From: Eleginops maclovinus
Lineage: Eukaryota > Chordata > Actinopteri > Perciformes > Eleginopidae
Direction: 5' to 3'
DNA length: 64,000 nucleotides
Assembly: GCF_036324505.1 (NCBI RefSeq)
Contig: NC_086363.1
Span: 4,117,290 to 4,181,289 of the forward strand
The notes beneath the pieces were generated by a model, which did not search any database, had not been told where the DNA came from, and saw nothing but the letters and a program-made list of their open reading frames with translations. The position numbers and the translations under genes are program-made. Positions within the stretch are counted from its first letter, which is position 1. Each line of letters begins with the position of its first letter. This document shows positions 49,301-61,900 of this stretch, piece by piece.

Positions 49301-49828
49301 ACGGTGCTTTCACTGACCCAGGAGGCCAGCTGGCTACTGAGGCAGCCACTGGAGGTGGCCTCAGTCCCACTGAAGGCGACCAGGCAGAAACTGCAGGTTG
49401 GCCAAGTACCATATTCATTAATGGATGACTAAATAAAAAGTCTGCAGCAGTAGACAATATTTGTAAATCCTTCTGTGCCTTTGCTGGTTTATCTTTTTTA
49501 CTTTTTAGGTTCTGAGTAAGAAGATGGCCGAGGTGGATCTTTCATGTCTCAGTCCATCCACAGAGTTTGAAACAAGCAGCACAGAGAACCTCCAAAAAAC
49601 TCTCCCTCAGGTGCTCAAACATTCTCTGAGCAACTGTGATGCATTTCAATAGGCCTCATTCCTTATAGTAGTTTGTGGCTAAACCCATACTGAAACTTTA
49701 TTATGTGTGCAATTGTAAGAGAACATTTGAAAAAAATGTATAAGATGTATTTATGTTTGGTCTTATCCTGTAAAAAAGTAGGATAGCTCTACTTTGTGGT
49801 ACTTTAACAAACTGAGGTTAAGTCCAGA

Positions 49829-49900
<72 letters not shown>

Positions 49901-52900
49901 CAGATGCTCACTGCAGCAGAGAGTCGCTGTGCAGAGCTGCAGCGGGCTGCGTCCGGGCTGGAAGGCCGTCTGGCTGAGCTGGACCACTGGTGCTCAGAGG
50001 CTCTGGACTGGTACCAGGACAACGAGGACAACAAGCACAGAGGACGCTCTGCTTTGGAACCTGCAGCCAAAGTCAGCAAAACGAAACTTCTAATAAGGCA
50101 TTGTTTTGTTGTGTTTGTTTGTTGTTTTTAGGTCAAAGTCATCATAAATGATCCGCTTTACACAAAGCAATTTGTTAGCATAGAGGCATCTCTTCCACAT
50201 ACAAGTAGCGTGTGATATGTGAGCTCACTGAAAAAGTGCTGAAACTGGGTATAATCCTCTCTAGGTGCTGATCTCTCGAGGGCCACAGCTGGAGAACCAG
50301 GTTGTATCCGAGGGACAGGATCTGCTGGATCTTGTGTCACAAGTTCAGAAAACCTCTCCTCTGCAGAACCTCAGCACCTCTGACCTGCAGGACAGGATCT
50401 CAGAGTCAGTCTCACGATGCCAGGTCAGTTCGATGAATGTCTGGTTATTACAGTCGGTTAAAAGTTGCTTTGGCTTATTGAGTATGTTTCTTCTTCTTTC
50501 AGGAGATTTTTGGACTGTTTTGCTCCCTTGGGTTTCTGCGACTTGTTGAAAAACCCTGTCAGTCTCCAGGAGAGCCAGAGGCAGGGTTGTTTGTTGTGGC
50601 CAGAACCAAGCAGGTGCACCACATTGGGAATGTGAAGCTGCCAAAGCAGGACCCAGGTCTGTCTTCACCCGAGACTCCATCATTAACGCCTCAACAAAGG
50701 ATGACAGGTCTGCGAGGTCGGACCAAGAATCAGCTGGAGAATACAAAGGATAAACCAACCATTGTTATAACCCAAGCTGAAGCTCAACCCACGATCCAGC
50801 CTGCGTCATTTTCTAAATCCCACACTCAAGTTTCAGGTCCAAGTCAAACGGATCATCCTCTACCTGCTAGGATCCAAAAACCTGTTGGACCGAAGTGTCC
50901 AAAAAGTCCAGTTCTGTCTAAACATGTGAGGAGTCCAGAGCAAAGCTCCTCTCCATTACAAATCAAATCATCCAAAACCAGAACAAGAGGGCAGCCCAAC
51001 ACTGGACCGAGTGATAAACTATCTCCACAGCCGCTGGTGATGGTGCGCAGTGAGGTTCACTCCAGAGCCCAGTCGATGGCGCGGAGCAGGCTGGAGAAGG
51101 CCCGGTCCCGCCTGCAGGGACGCATCCAGCAAGCCATCAGGTTATTTGGTGGCAGCGAGATATCCGTTTCACAGGCCAAGAAGAAACAGGTACAGCTTTA
51201 AGATAGAAAAAGACATCACTAACCTTAACAGATTGTTCTTTTAAATAAGTATATTATATAGTATTATATAATAACATCAATAAAAGGATTTTGATTTGAT
51301 TTTGAAAATGCTTTTTGTGCTACATCATCCAGAATGATGGCACATTTGTTCAGAGCTCTATGTCCTGCTTTGCTGCTAGTGTTTGCATGTTTGTCCAGCT
51401 TTGTGTCTTTTTGTGCAGAAAGCTTTAAAGATTCTGCAGCCTGCCGTCCTCGATGAGTTCCTCAGTGCTGTGGAGTGTTTGGGGGCCTTTTGCACGGGGC
51501 CCCAACTCCAGGACCTGATGCTCCTCTCTGACTCAGTCAGAAAGCAGTGGGAGGTATGGTACAGGGACTTTACATAAAGAACTGTTTCACCTACTACAGG
51601 ACAGTGTTATTGATCCTCTCATTTAACTCTTTCAAGATAGCACAAAATCTCTTTCTGAAAAATAATGAAATAATAAATCATCTCCAGTTTTAACTGTTTT
51701 ACTCACAATACCTAATTTTTGGTGTTATCCTATAACAGTTCAACTCAATTCATAACTGAAGAGCCCAATAAACTAAACATTTTACTGGTTTCAGTCCAGT
51801 TTTCATGCAGCACCACTAACATTTTTGTATTTGTTCATTGTTTGCTTGTTTGTGTCGCTCTCAGGATGTACGCAGAGAAATGGCCGCCTTTGTTCCCATC
51901 TTTTGGTCTCAGATCAGAGATGGAAATCAGTCATTTTCTGTTGTGCCATGTGAAACTCAAACTAACAATCTGCTCGAAACCACTGACCAGACTGACCATG
52001 AGGTACATGTCCTAACTCTGTAACTCTAACGTCTGATTGTGCTGTGTGGCAAGCTGTATGATTCTGACAGAAGATCAGAAAGAGACTTTATAAACATTCC
52101 CATTCCTCCCAGGTCGTCATGGACGGAGCTGAGTCTGTTGAGGTTGAGTCACTCCATGAGCTGTGTGAAACACTCACACAGGGACAATCCTTCTGCCAAG
52201 CAACAGACCAGCTTCAGGAGTCAGATGAAGCACAGGAAACAAAACCCAATGACACAGTGCTCACTTCTGATGGGTGAGATATTAGTCAGGAGATGCAGCA
52301 TGAGGTGCAATATATTAGACATAACCCAATGTTTAAAGACAGACAGGAATAAAAGCACATTTTTGGCATTAAAATGTTCCCTTAAATGAACATTCAGGTT
52401 ATATGAATTGAATTGAAGTTAAAATGCATTGTTTAATGGAAGCAGACAACCTAATTATTAAGAATTGTCCCTGTGTAATCCTTCAAGTCTATTAATCTTG
52501 AGGAGATTCCTAATTACCCGGCTCGACCTCCCCCTAATAAACCTTTTTTTTCACTCAGCAGGGGACAGCAGCCCCGGGGAACCCCCCCGCTGGGAGGGAC
52601 AGGCATGTTGGCCGACGCACAGCACAGCAACCGTCTCTCTCAGAAGCAAAGCGTGGACAGACAACATCCACACCTCTCACCTGTGTGCGGTGCGGTGACA
52701 GCGCAGCTTCACGGTGATATCCTCCACCTGCGAGCTCAGGGTGTCCCGACAGAGAGGGAGGGAGAACGTAGAGGCGGCTGGTCGGAGAAGAAACTGAAGT
52801 CTGCACTTAAATCCAAAGAGCAGCCGCTGACAGCTCGTCTGCTGCACACTGCAGAGAGCAGCCAGCAGACCCAGGCGCATTTACAGGTATGAAATGAAGA

Positions 52901-55900
52901 AATTTGTGCTTTTGATTGATTCTTTGTTTTCCCGGGTTTTTTTCCAGCTCCACATAGCAGGATTTGTAGGTTAAAAAAATTACATTTTCAAAGTTTCAAA
53001 TGCAAACATTTTTGTACTTTGTGAGCTCCTTAAAAAATGTGTTCTGTGAAGTAGAAGTCACACTAAAATATGTTTTGCAGTGTGTGGTCACGATGGGGGT
53101 AGTTTCAGTGCTCACTTTTATATTTATGTCTTTAGATGTAGCACGCATGGTGATTAAGAAGTGGTTTAGATTGCACGATAGATTGTCACGTTTGAAATGC
53201 ATCAAATATTTCAATTGCTTTACACAAAAGACAGAATGCTCCTTATGATAACTCAGACATAATGTTTTAATTATTAAAAACTAGACGTGCATTTTGCAAT
53301 ATTGCCTTCTTCAGGATGCTGATGCTGAAGAAAGAAAACAAAGTTGAAGTAAATAAAAACAATAAAAACCGGAACAGAAACATTCTGCTTATTTCTATGG
53401 TCCCTACCTACTGTAGCTTTACTATTTGAAGTTGATATGAGACAGTTCTTACCCTAACAATTCCAGAAAAATGGTAACAAAAAGTAAAATGCTGTTATTT
53501 GACTTGTAGTCTAAAACTAATGACTATATTAGATCGTTGCATCTGTACATTTCCCTAAACAAATCTTATTCACTTCATACATAGCATTTGAAGTGGCATT
53601 TCCTTCAGACTTCCTGGTCAGAGCAGGACTCTGCACTGTGATTGGCTGAGACTGAGCTGTGCGAGCAGCAGCAGCAGGGCTAATCCTCAGTAAGTGGATA
53701 GGCTCTGCTGCTCCTCTTCCTCTTCTCCGCACTGAACTGCTACTCTGTGACTCTCCCATCTCCCAGGCGGTGGTCAGGGGCGAAACTGTGGAGACCAAGC
53801 AGGAGGCGGAGTGGACCGTCATCCCAGAGACGGCCGCCTCACAGCAGGAAGTGATCTCCTCTGGACAGGAAGTACTGGAAAGGTAGGGGTTATTACCTCA
53901 GCTCTTACATGAGTGTTGTTTGAAGAACTGTCAGCATGTGAGATAAAGTCGATTCCACCTGTTTGTCATCTAAAATAAATACCCCAAATTAAATCAAGTT
54001 AAATAACTTAATTTGACAGATTTTGCAGCAGGCTCTGTTCCCATTTAGCTTTTCAGTGTCAGAGAATGTCTTATTGAAACATGTGTAAATCTTCCACTAC
54101 AGGTACAGAAAGTCCTGCTCTGCATTTCAGTCCCAACTCCAGAAGAACGAGCAACATTTGGAGGAGTTTATCCCAGAGTCTGTCACCGTATCTACCCTGC
54201 AGGACCAAAAGAAGCACCTACAGGCAAGTTAAAGCACAACAAAGTTCAGAACATATTTGATATCATTAAATTGATCTTCTCCTTCACAGACTTTAAAACA
54301 GGAGACAGAAGCAATATGGTTTGAGTTTGAACTCCAGTATTCCCAGCTTTCCCAGTTCTCCCTTCTGATGACCAGGGAAGATGGAGGTGAGGTGGAAAGA
54401 GACAGGGAACAGCTGACTCAGCAGTGGAGAGAACAGCAAAGCAGGTACATTGCAACTGATCAATTATAAAGTATTGATTAATCTCTCACGAGATAACAAC
54501 ACATCTGTAAGACTTATTGTTTGTTGTTGTTTACCTGTCCTTCCTTTGTTTAAATAACCTATCTTGTACTTTGGCCATGCAGTTAGTCTTTGTTTTGTTT
54601 TTAATAAGGGTGATGTTGCAATTGTCCTGAACTGCAAAGTCTACATATCTTATTCCAACAAGTAAAAGTTGCTTTTATTCATTCAGGATGAAATCTTTGG
54701 AGAGTACTGCTGACCTGATTGAATCTGCAGATGATCAGATGGTGCTGCTCACTGAAAACCTGGACTGGATCATCAGAGCGTCTGTGGACATTTCTTCCCT
54801 TTCCCTGACTCACGCCAGACTGGAATCTGATTTAAAAGTACTGAAGGCGTTTAAAGACACTTTAATTCAGATAGTGACATATGCAGAGTATTTATCCCTC
54901 TTGTTTTCCCCAGGAGATGGATGACAGACTGCGGTCTGAAATGAGAAAGCTATCAGAACGAGCTGCAGAAGAGGAAAGAAAATCCCCTTCATGGCTCTGC
55001 CAGGCTCTCCACAACAGACTCCATCACCTTCAGCAGCTCAGGCAGCAGCTGGACGAGATTCAGTCTGCGGCTCAGGCTCTGCAATGCTTCCTGGCCACAG
55101 TAAGAGCGGTCGGGGCAGAGAGCCCAGCCCTGCAGGCCAACCAGGACTCCAGAAGACAGGAAAAAGAGTCAGACAGGGAGCAGGAGGGGCTCTCCTGGCA
55201 GGCAGCGATGCAGCAGCGGTTGCACGCCGCCAGGACACAATCTGACGGCGTTGACAGCACTTTACAGGCAGTGGGAATGACTCTGACTATGGATGGTGCC
55301 AATGTGACGTGCCAGGATGTGGTGACATCATTGTCCCAGCACGTTATGGAAACACAGAAAGAGCTGATGGCAGGCAGGAAGAGGGAGGGCAAAGATGGGT
55401 TATTCTCAGTAAGAATGGAGCTGAATCCTACAGAGAAACATCAGACAAAACCTGGGGATGATTCAGCACAGCAGGGGGGGGCACAGGAGCGACTCACTAC
55501 ATGTCATATGGAAGAGGAGGCAGAAGTGGAGGCCAAGAGCAGAAAGCTGCAAGAAGATGATGATGATAAAAAGACGCTAAAGGAGGAGGAGGAGCACAAG
55601 GCTCGGAAGTCTGAAGAGGAAGTGTTAAAAGACCAGAGAAGAAGAAGGAGCAGCCAGATTAAGACAGAAGGAGAGAAGAAGAGCATGGTCCAGAGGAGGT
55701 TTGCATTGTTGGGGGCCCTGAGGGAGATCAGAGGATCTGCTGAGCAGCTGAGGTTACAGGAGCCCAGCCTGCCGGCCCTGCAGCACAGGTACACAAAAAC
55801 TGCTTCATGCTAATGGTGCTTAAAGTTAGTTCAATATTTCAACCTAAGATTCCATGTTTGTAGAGCTGCAACACATTGTCAACATGGAAATATTCTAAGG

Positions 55901-58900
55901 TTTTAAGTAAAGATTATTTTGTTTTGAAATGACTCTGTCTTTTACAGTATTCTAAAATACTAATGGTTTTGTTTGACTAAGATAACACTAAAACGTTCAG
56001 GATTTTAGTCAACTATAAGTCTAAATAATACTGAATTAAACAGGTAAATACTTAATATGACAAATACCAGCAAGGACATTTGACACAAGACTAAATACAA
56101 AGATAGCAAACAAAACTAATCAAATCAAACAATGACCCTTAACCCATGATTGTTTGACTTCCTGCAGGACTCGTGCTTTGACAGAGCTGGAGAGTCGTCT
56201 TGCTGCCCTCCTCTCTGAACTGCAGCACATGCGAGAGGAATCCTCACAGTCAGCGGTCTCTGATGGGAGTCAGACCGGGGAGACGGAGGAACTCTGGGAG
56301 GAGGCCACAAAAGCTGTATCTGAACGGTAACGGGAGGAGATTCAGTCCTCTGTGATTTTATTATATTTCAAATGTTAGATCTTAGCTGAGCTGGTTGTTG
56401 TGTTATCACTTTAAGGCTGGAGCAGAGTAACACGCTCACTGAGCTGCTGAAGAGGTTTCAGAGCCTCCGTGGGGAGCTGAGCGGGACTCTGCAGAGGGCC
56501 GAGAGCACCATCAGTGAGCAAGCCTCCTACATGGGGAGAGACAACCTGCAGAGACTCCACACTAAGGTATACTTCACTTTGCATTCACTTGCAAATAAAG
56601 TGCAATCAAAGGTAGACTCCTTGTGTCTCTGGTTCTTCATTATAACAATGGCTAAGTGTGTTTCAAATGTGTGTGTGTAATGTTTCAGGTCCAGGAAACT
56701 AAAGCAGAGCTGAACGGCCTCGGTGACGGGATAGAGGAGGTCCGCAGTGTCTGCAGGCAGCTTCAGACTCACCTGCGTCAGATCCCAGAATGCACCATGA
56801 TCCCATATGAGGACGAGGCGGATGCTCTCATGGACCGCTGGCTGGATGTGAGTTTCAGTTACTTTTGGTTTTTTGTTTGGTTAAATGCTGAATCAGCACA
56901 GAGAAGCTTAGACTCTGATGATAAATGATTGCCTTCAAAAATATCTAGTACAGAAGTAATTCAATTTCAGAAGATTTCAGAATTATTTTTCAATTATTTT
57001 GCAGATTATTCATTATTTTATGTACTGTTATTAGAGCAATATTTACTACACAAAGTGTTTTACCCCACTGTTGTATCTCCTGCTGCTCTCATATGTAAAG
57101 TAAAGCGTCCTCTAGTAGATTGTTTGCTATCATACATTGCAATTATTGAATTTCTAAGATTTTAAGATGAGCTTGAGTTCTGTTTTCTAAGTTTAGTGCT
57201 AGCATTCATTGAAATACAATTCTTGCAGATATCAGAGAGAACAGACTCCCACCTGGAAAGCATGCACCGGGGCCTGACTCTGTGGGAGGGGGTCATCCAA
57301 CTGGGGGAGGAGGTGGAGAGCTGGACGGCCGATAAACTTGCAGCATTTGCTGAGTGTCCGTCCTTTCAGACAGAAGAAGACATCAGTGCCTTGCAGGTAG
57401 ACACTGGTTGATCTGAGTTTTAGGAAATGAAATGTTCTTTAATTTTTCGGTTGCTTAAAACAAGGATCATCTCCCTCTGACTGTCTCCAGAACGACATTG
57501 TGACTCAAGAGGAGAATATGGAGCGTTTCCACCAAAGATCCACAGAGATTCAGTCGCTGCTTCAAAGCACAGAGCCCCCCCTGGAGCTGCAGGTACAGCT
57601 TCAGCTTCTATGTTTAGGGGGTGGTTGTGTCAGGCTGAAATAATCCTGACAGATTCAGTTGATCAGATGGAGTTACAACTCATTTCTTGATTGATTTTGA
57701 CTCTTTATTCCATCTTTAGGTGGTGGAGACCCAGATGAGGAACAAGATAGAGCAGCTGCTGGAGCTTGTTTCTGAAGCTGAGGACGTTTACAGGCAGACG
57801 GTGGCTGCTAAGGGACAAATCACTGTCAGGATGGAAGAGTGCTTCAACTCCCTGCAAAAGATTCAGGACTCCCTCCTCACGCTCACTGGTGCAGATGTTG
57901 CAGCAGTCCTTGCTAAACTTAAGGTAGAAAAAGTTTCAGGAGTGAAAAAGAGAAAGTTCTTGATAGCTCATACTTTAAAAATCACTAACAGTATCCTACG
58001 TTTCTCTCCAGGAGCTGCTGTTTGAGCTCCAGGCGCAGGATGAGCAGGCGGACAGTCTGCAAGAGGATCTGCACGTCATGGCCTCCATAGCGAGTCCGGT
58101 CATCCTGCAGAGTCTGTCTGCAGACGGGACCCAGCTGCAGGAGAAAGTCCGAAACACCCAGCAGCTCTTCTCTGAGGTAGAAGAACAGACCGTGAGGAGT
58201 ATCAAGGATCTGGACAGGTAGCCTTCATGTGATATGTACAAACGCTTTCTCACTGTTGGTTTTATTACATGGTTACTGCACATATGAGTCTGTGTCATGC
58301 CTGCATTTACACTGTATGTTTGCTCTAGGCTGCAAAGGGAGAGTGAGCATTTGCAACAGTGGTTGAAAGGCGCTGAGGGAAAAGCAGCCAAAGACAAGGA
58401 TCTAAGTGTCCTGCAGGAGGAAGCACTTCAGCAAAGGTAAGCTTTGTTTTCCTATTCCACATGAGAAGTGACAGTATTTCCCCCTCTAATTATAAATAGC
58501 TGAGCCTTAACTCTGCTCTGTTTCTCCTAAAGGGTGAGGGAGGAGGGGCTCAGACAGCTCGTGTCCTTCTTGCAGAACAGCGCACTTCAGCAGTGTGCTG
58601 TGGTGGAGGAGGGCAGGAAAGTGCTGCAACACTACCACAACTTTCTACAGGGTTCCACAGGGAACATGGAGGAGTTTCAGACTCAACCCTCTGTTGGAGA
58701 TCTGAGGAGAACTGTTGACCCTCCGCTTGGTGAAAGCCTCTGCCCCCAGAGTCCGGTAAAGTGTGATCTTATAAGAAAGTATTATTATTAGTTTGGACAT
58801 TCTACAAAAAAGCTAAACTTGTTATGTAATCTTCACTAGCAAGTATCTTTGTTTCATGTAGTTTTGAAATGTTAGTTGTTATAGTAGTGTGTAATGTAAT

Positions 58901-61900
58901 ACAGAGGGTGTGGCACTGATCTGTGGTTTATTTACTTTACATTTGTTTACACTTCTTTAATAAGGAGTGCCCATGTGTCGTTGGTGAAAACGTTTTGTCA
59001 TGATGTATGAGTTTGCATAAATTAAAATCTCTCCAGTCCCTGCTGTGACAGATCATTGTGTTTCAACAGTTATCATATCATATAATAATTAATCAAAGTG
59101 GCTTTAGAATGCAAACCTTGAAAATCCAAATAATATTCAACCAATATTCAAGGTCAGGCCAATGAACGGATACTTGAGCGCCTCTGATTTGGTGATACGC
59201 CAGTTTAGTCTCTGAAATCTGACACAGTACACACACCCTCTGTCTGACACTTGGTGTGCCTAAAATGTCCACAGGGTGTGTGTTCCCGCCTCGAGGAAGG
59301 TGTGTGTAATGAGGAGCATCTTGGCCAGTCCCTGCAGGCTGTCCATCATAAAGTGACATCCCTGCAGGAAAAGATGTCCGCCTGTCAAGCCCAGAAAGAA
59401 AGCTCCGCTGCTCTGACCCCTGATGCACCGACTCTGCAGGTGAGGTCCATCAGGTCAACTGGTCATGAACAATATTTGTTACATATTTTATTGCACATTC
59501 TTTGAAGATAATTGAGAGTATCCCAACATTAAGCCACCTATATGGTATGACTGTTTATCTATGTGTGTATCTAACACTTTTCAGGCTTTGCTACAAGAAG
59601 TAACCGACATAGAAAAAGACCTTCTACAAATTGCAACACTCAAGGACACCATTACAACCAGTACAGCTGAGGCCCGGGCGAGCCTCTCTCAGGAAATCAG
59701 CAACCTGCAAAACCACCAGAGGGCGCTAAACAGCAGCATCAGAGACAAACTGGCTCTGATCACAGAAGACAACAACCAGAGAGTTCAGCGAGTGAAGGAA
59801 GAGGTCACCTGTGTACAAACAGCTCTGAAAGGCGTGGCTGAAAACCTGCAAGGGAAGCCTGAAGTGCTGCCTGAAGTGAGTCAGCTCAAACAGCAGTGGG
59901 ATAAAATAAAGGTACTGTTTAAAGATGTTTCCTATATACAAGCTCATGAGGAATACAAAAGCATACAAGCATCCAAGGTTTCTAACCTAATGAAGCTTAT
60001 ATCTGTTACTCAGGACTGTGAAACCAGACTGACAGAGTTGTCTTTGAGGGTTTCCGACCTGCAGAAGACTGGGGAGTCCAGCCTCACTGAAGAAGTGCTT
60101 CCTGCAGACGTCACTTTGACTATTGACGCAGTTACTAAAGATCTTGACAGGTATCCTATCTTGTTATCTACTATTAGGGTCAATCTTTAAATGAACTTTT
60201 AGCCCTCCGCACTGAGCTATCCAGTGGAGCAAACTTCTAGTCCTCTAAGGAAATTGTTCACTATTTCAGGGTAACCTTAAATAGATGTATATGGACATAC
60301 ATGCAGCTAAAAATCCACATTTTTTATGCCGCAAATAAGAAAAATAATGATCAATCGTCCCCAAAAAGGTTTAAGGTTTTCTGGGTCTCATGGCAGGAAT
60401 TAAAATAATATTTCTAATGTTATTATTCAAATGTATTCTTAAATATGCCAGTAGGAAAGGCTCTATGTATTTGAACTCTTTTCCCTCTCAACCTTGTTGT
60501 CTCTCTTGTGTTTCCACCGCAGCCTCACAACCACTATTCTACAAGACAAGCAGGAATGTGCAGATCTCACTGCGGACAGGGTGAGACAGGTCATCAGCCG
60601 GCTGAAAGAGTGGAGACAAACAGTTCAAGCTGAACCCTCGACCCCCAGCCAGGTAAAACACATCAATGTGACCAAACGTGTGCCTGTAAATCTATATATT
60701 TAAGTATGCACATGTATAGAATCAGTTGAAAAACATTCTGTATGATATTAACCAATATGAGATGCATTTCCAGTACATTTAAAGAACAAAATGACTCAAA
60801 GAGGGACAATAATTGACACTGTCATAACTTTTAAACGTCAATTTGGGGAATATAGTCTTCCTGTGAAAGGGTCTTTTTTTATTTCTCTGTCTGTTCTCTC
60901 ATAGGCCGCTCTGGATGAGGGTTTGCAGCTTCAACAAGCTCTTCATGAAGTGCTCACAGAAAGAGATTTTCTTCTGGAGTGTCTGGGAGCAGGAGTGACA
61001 GAGATGCTGGAGAAAAGTTCCTCAGAGGCTCTCAGTGAAAGCACGCATGCACTCAAAGCTTTATCTCAGGGCCTGGTGAGTTTCCCCTCAGTCACAGAAT
61101 TGTACAATCAAATTTAATGATGAGGATAACACAAGGATGTTGTGTTTAATATTTGTGTTCAATTCAACAGGCTTCACAGGTCAGTCAAGGTCATGGTGAA
61201 GTGGAGTTGGACAAACATTTGCAAGACAGAGCTGGTGAAGAAACTATTACAAGTGGAAGTGATGCACCAAGTTTTCCTTCACCAGATGAAACTCCAGCCA
61301 CTTATCTTCCTGCTTCTTCGTCTGAAATAAACAAGCACAACTCTCAAAGTGATCAGAATGACATCACACAACAAGCCAAAGAAGATGTTGCTTATCAATT
61401 CTCAAGCCCAGATATCCCAGATGGTGTCAATTCACAACAGTTTGCATCCGCACCGACAAAAAGGAACGTGGAGACTTGTTTTGTGCTGAAAGATGGCACA
61501 GTAAACACTGATAGCAATGGTTTAAGCCCAGTGCACAGGACGCTCTCTGGAAATACAGACTCACTTCCTGCTCACAACAAGAGTTTAATAACTCAGAACA
61601 TTGAACCATTGCAGAAGGACACCATTGTAACCCAGGACTCACAATTTCCAGCTATTGGCGAAGACACTCTGGAAAAAGTCAATTCAACACACTGGGTCAC
61701 AACTCTATGTGGATCCCAAGCGAAAGAACTACACAACCTCCGCCTTTCTACCCCTGAAAATGTGTCTGAACACCTAGCAGCACAGTCAGTTACTCAAGAA
61801 GAAGAGAAACAGTGTGGCGTGACACAGAAGAAAGTGTTTACCATAGTTTTGGACATGGATCCACAGCACATGCAGGAAAGTGACAGTGTTGGCATGGCAC

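Noticed and set aside
54838..54873. Longer version of syne2 exon 29 that ends at a GTGACA donor
   Set aside because: It would leave an intron of only about 40 nt; the AAA/GTACTG donor gives a 76-nt intron and the same phase.
60151..60522. Possible U12-type intron after syne2 exon 41 (donor GTATCCTA)
   Set aside because: The donor is one base from the U12 consensus, but no TTCCTTAAC-like branch site lies within 30 nt of the acceptor, so an ordinary U2 intron is more likely.
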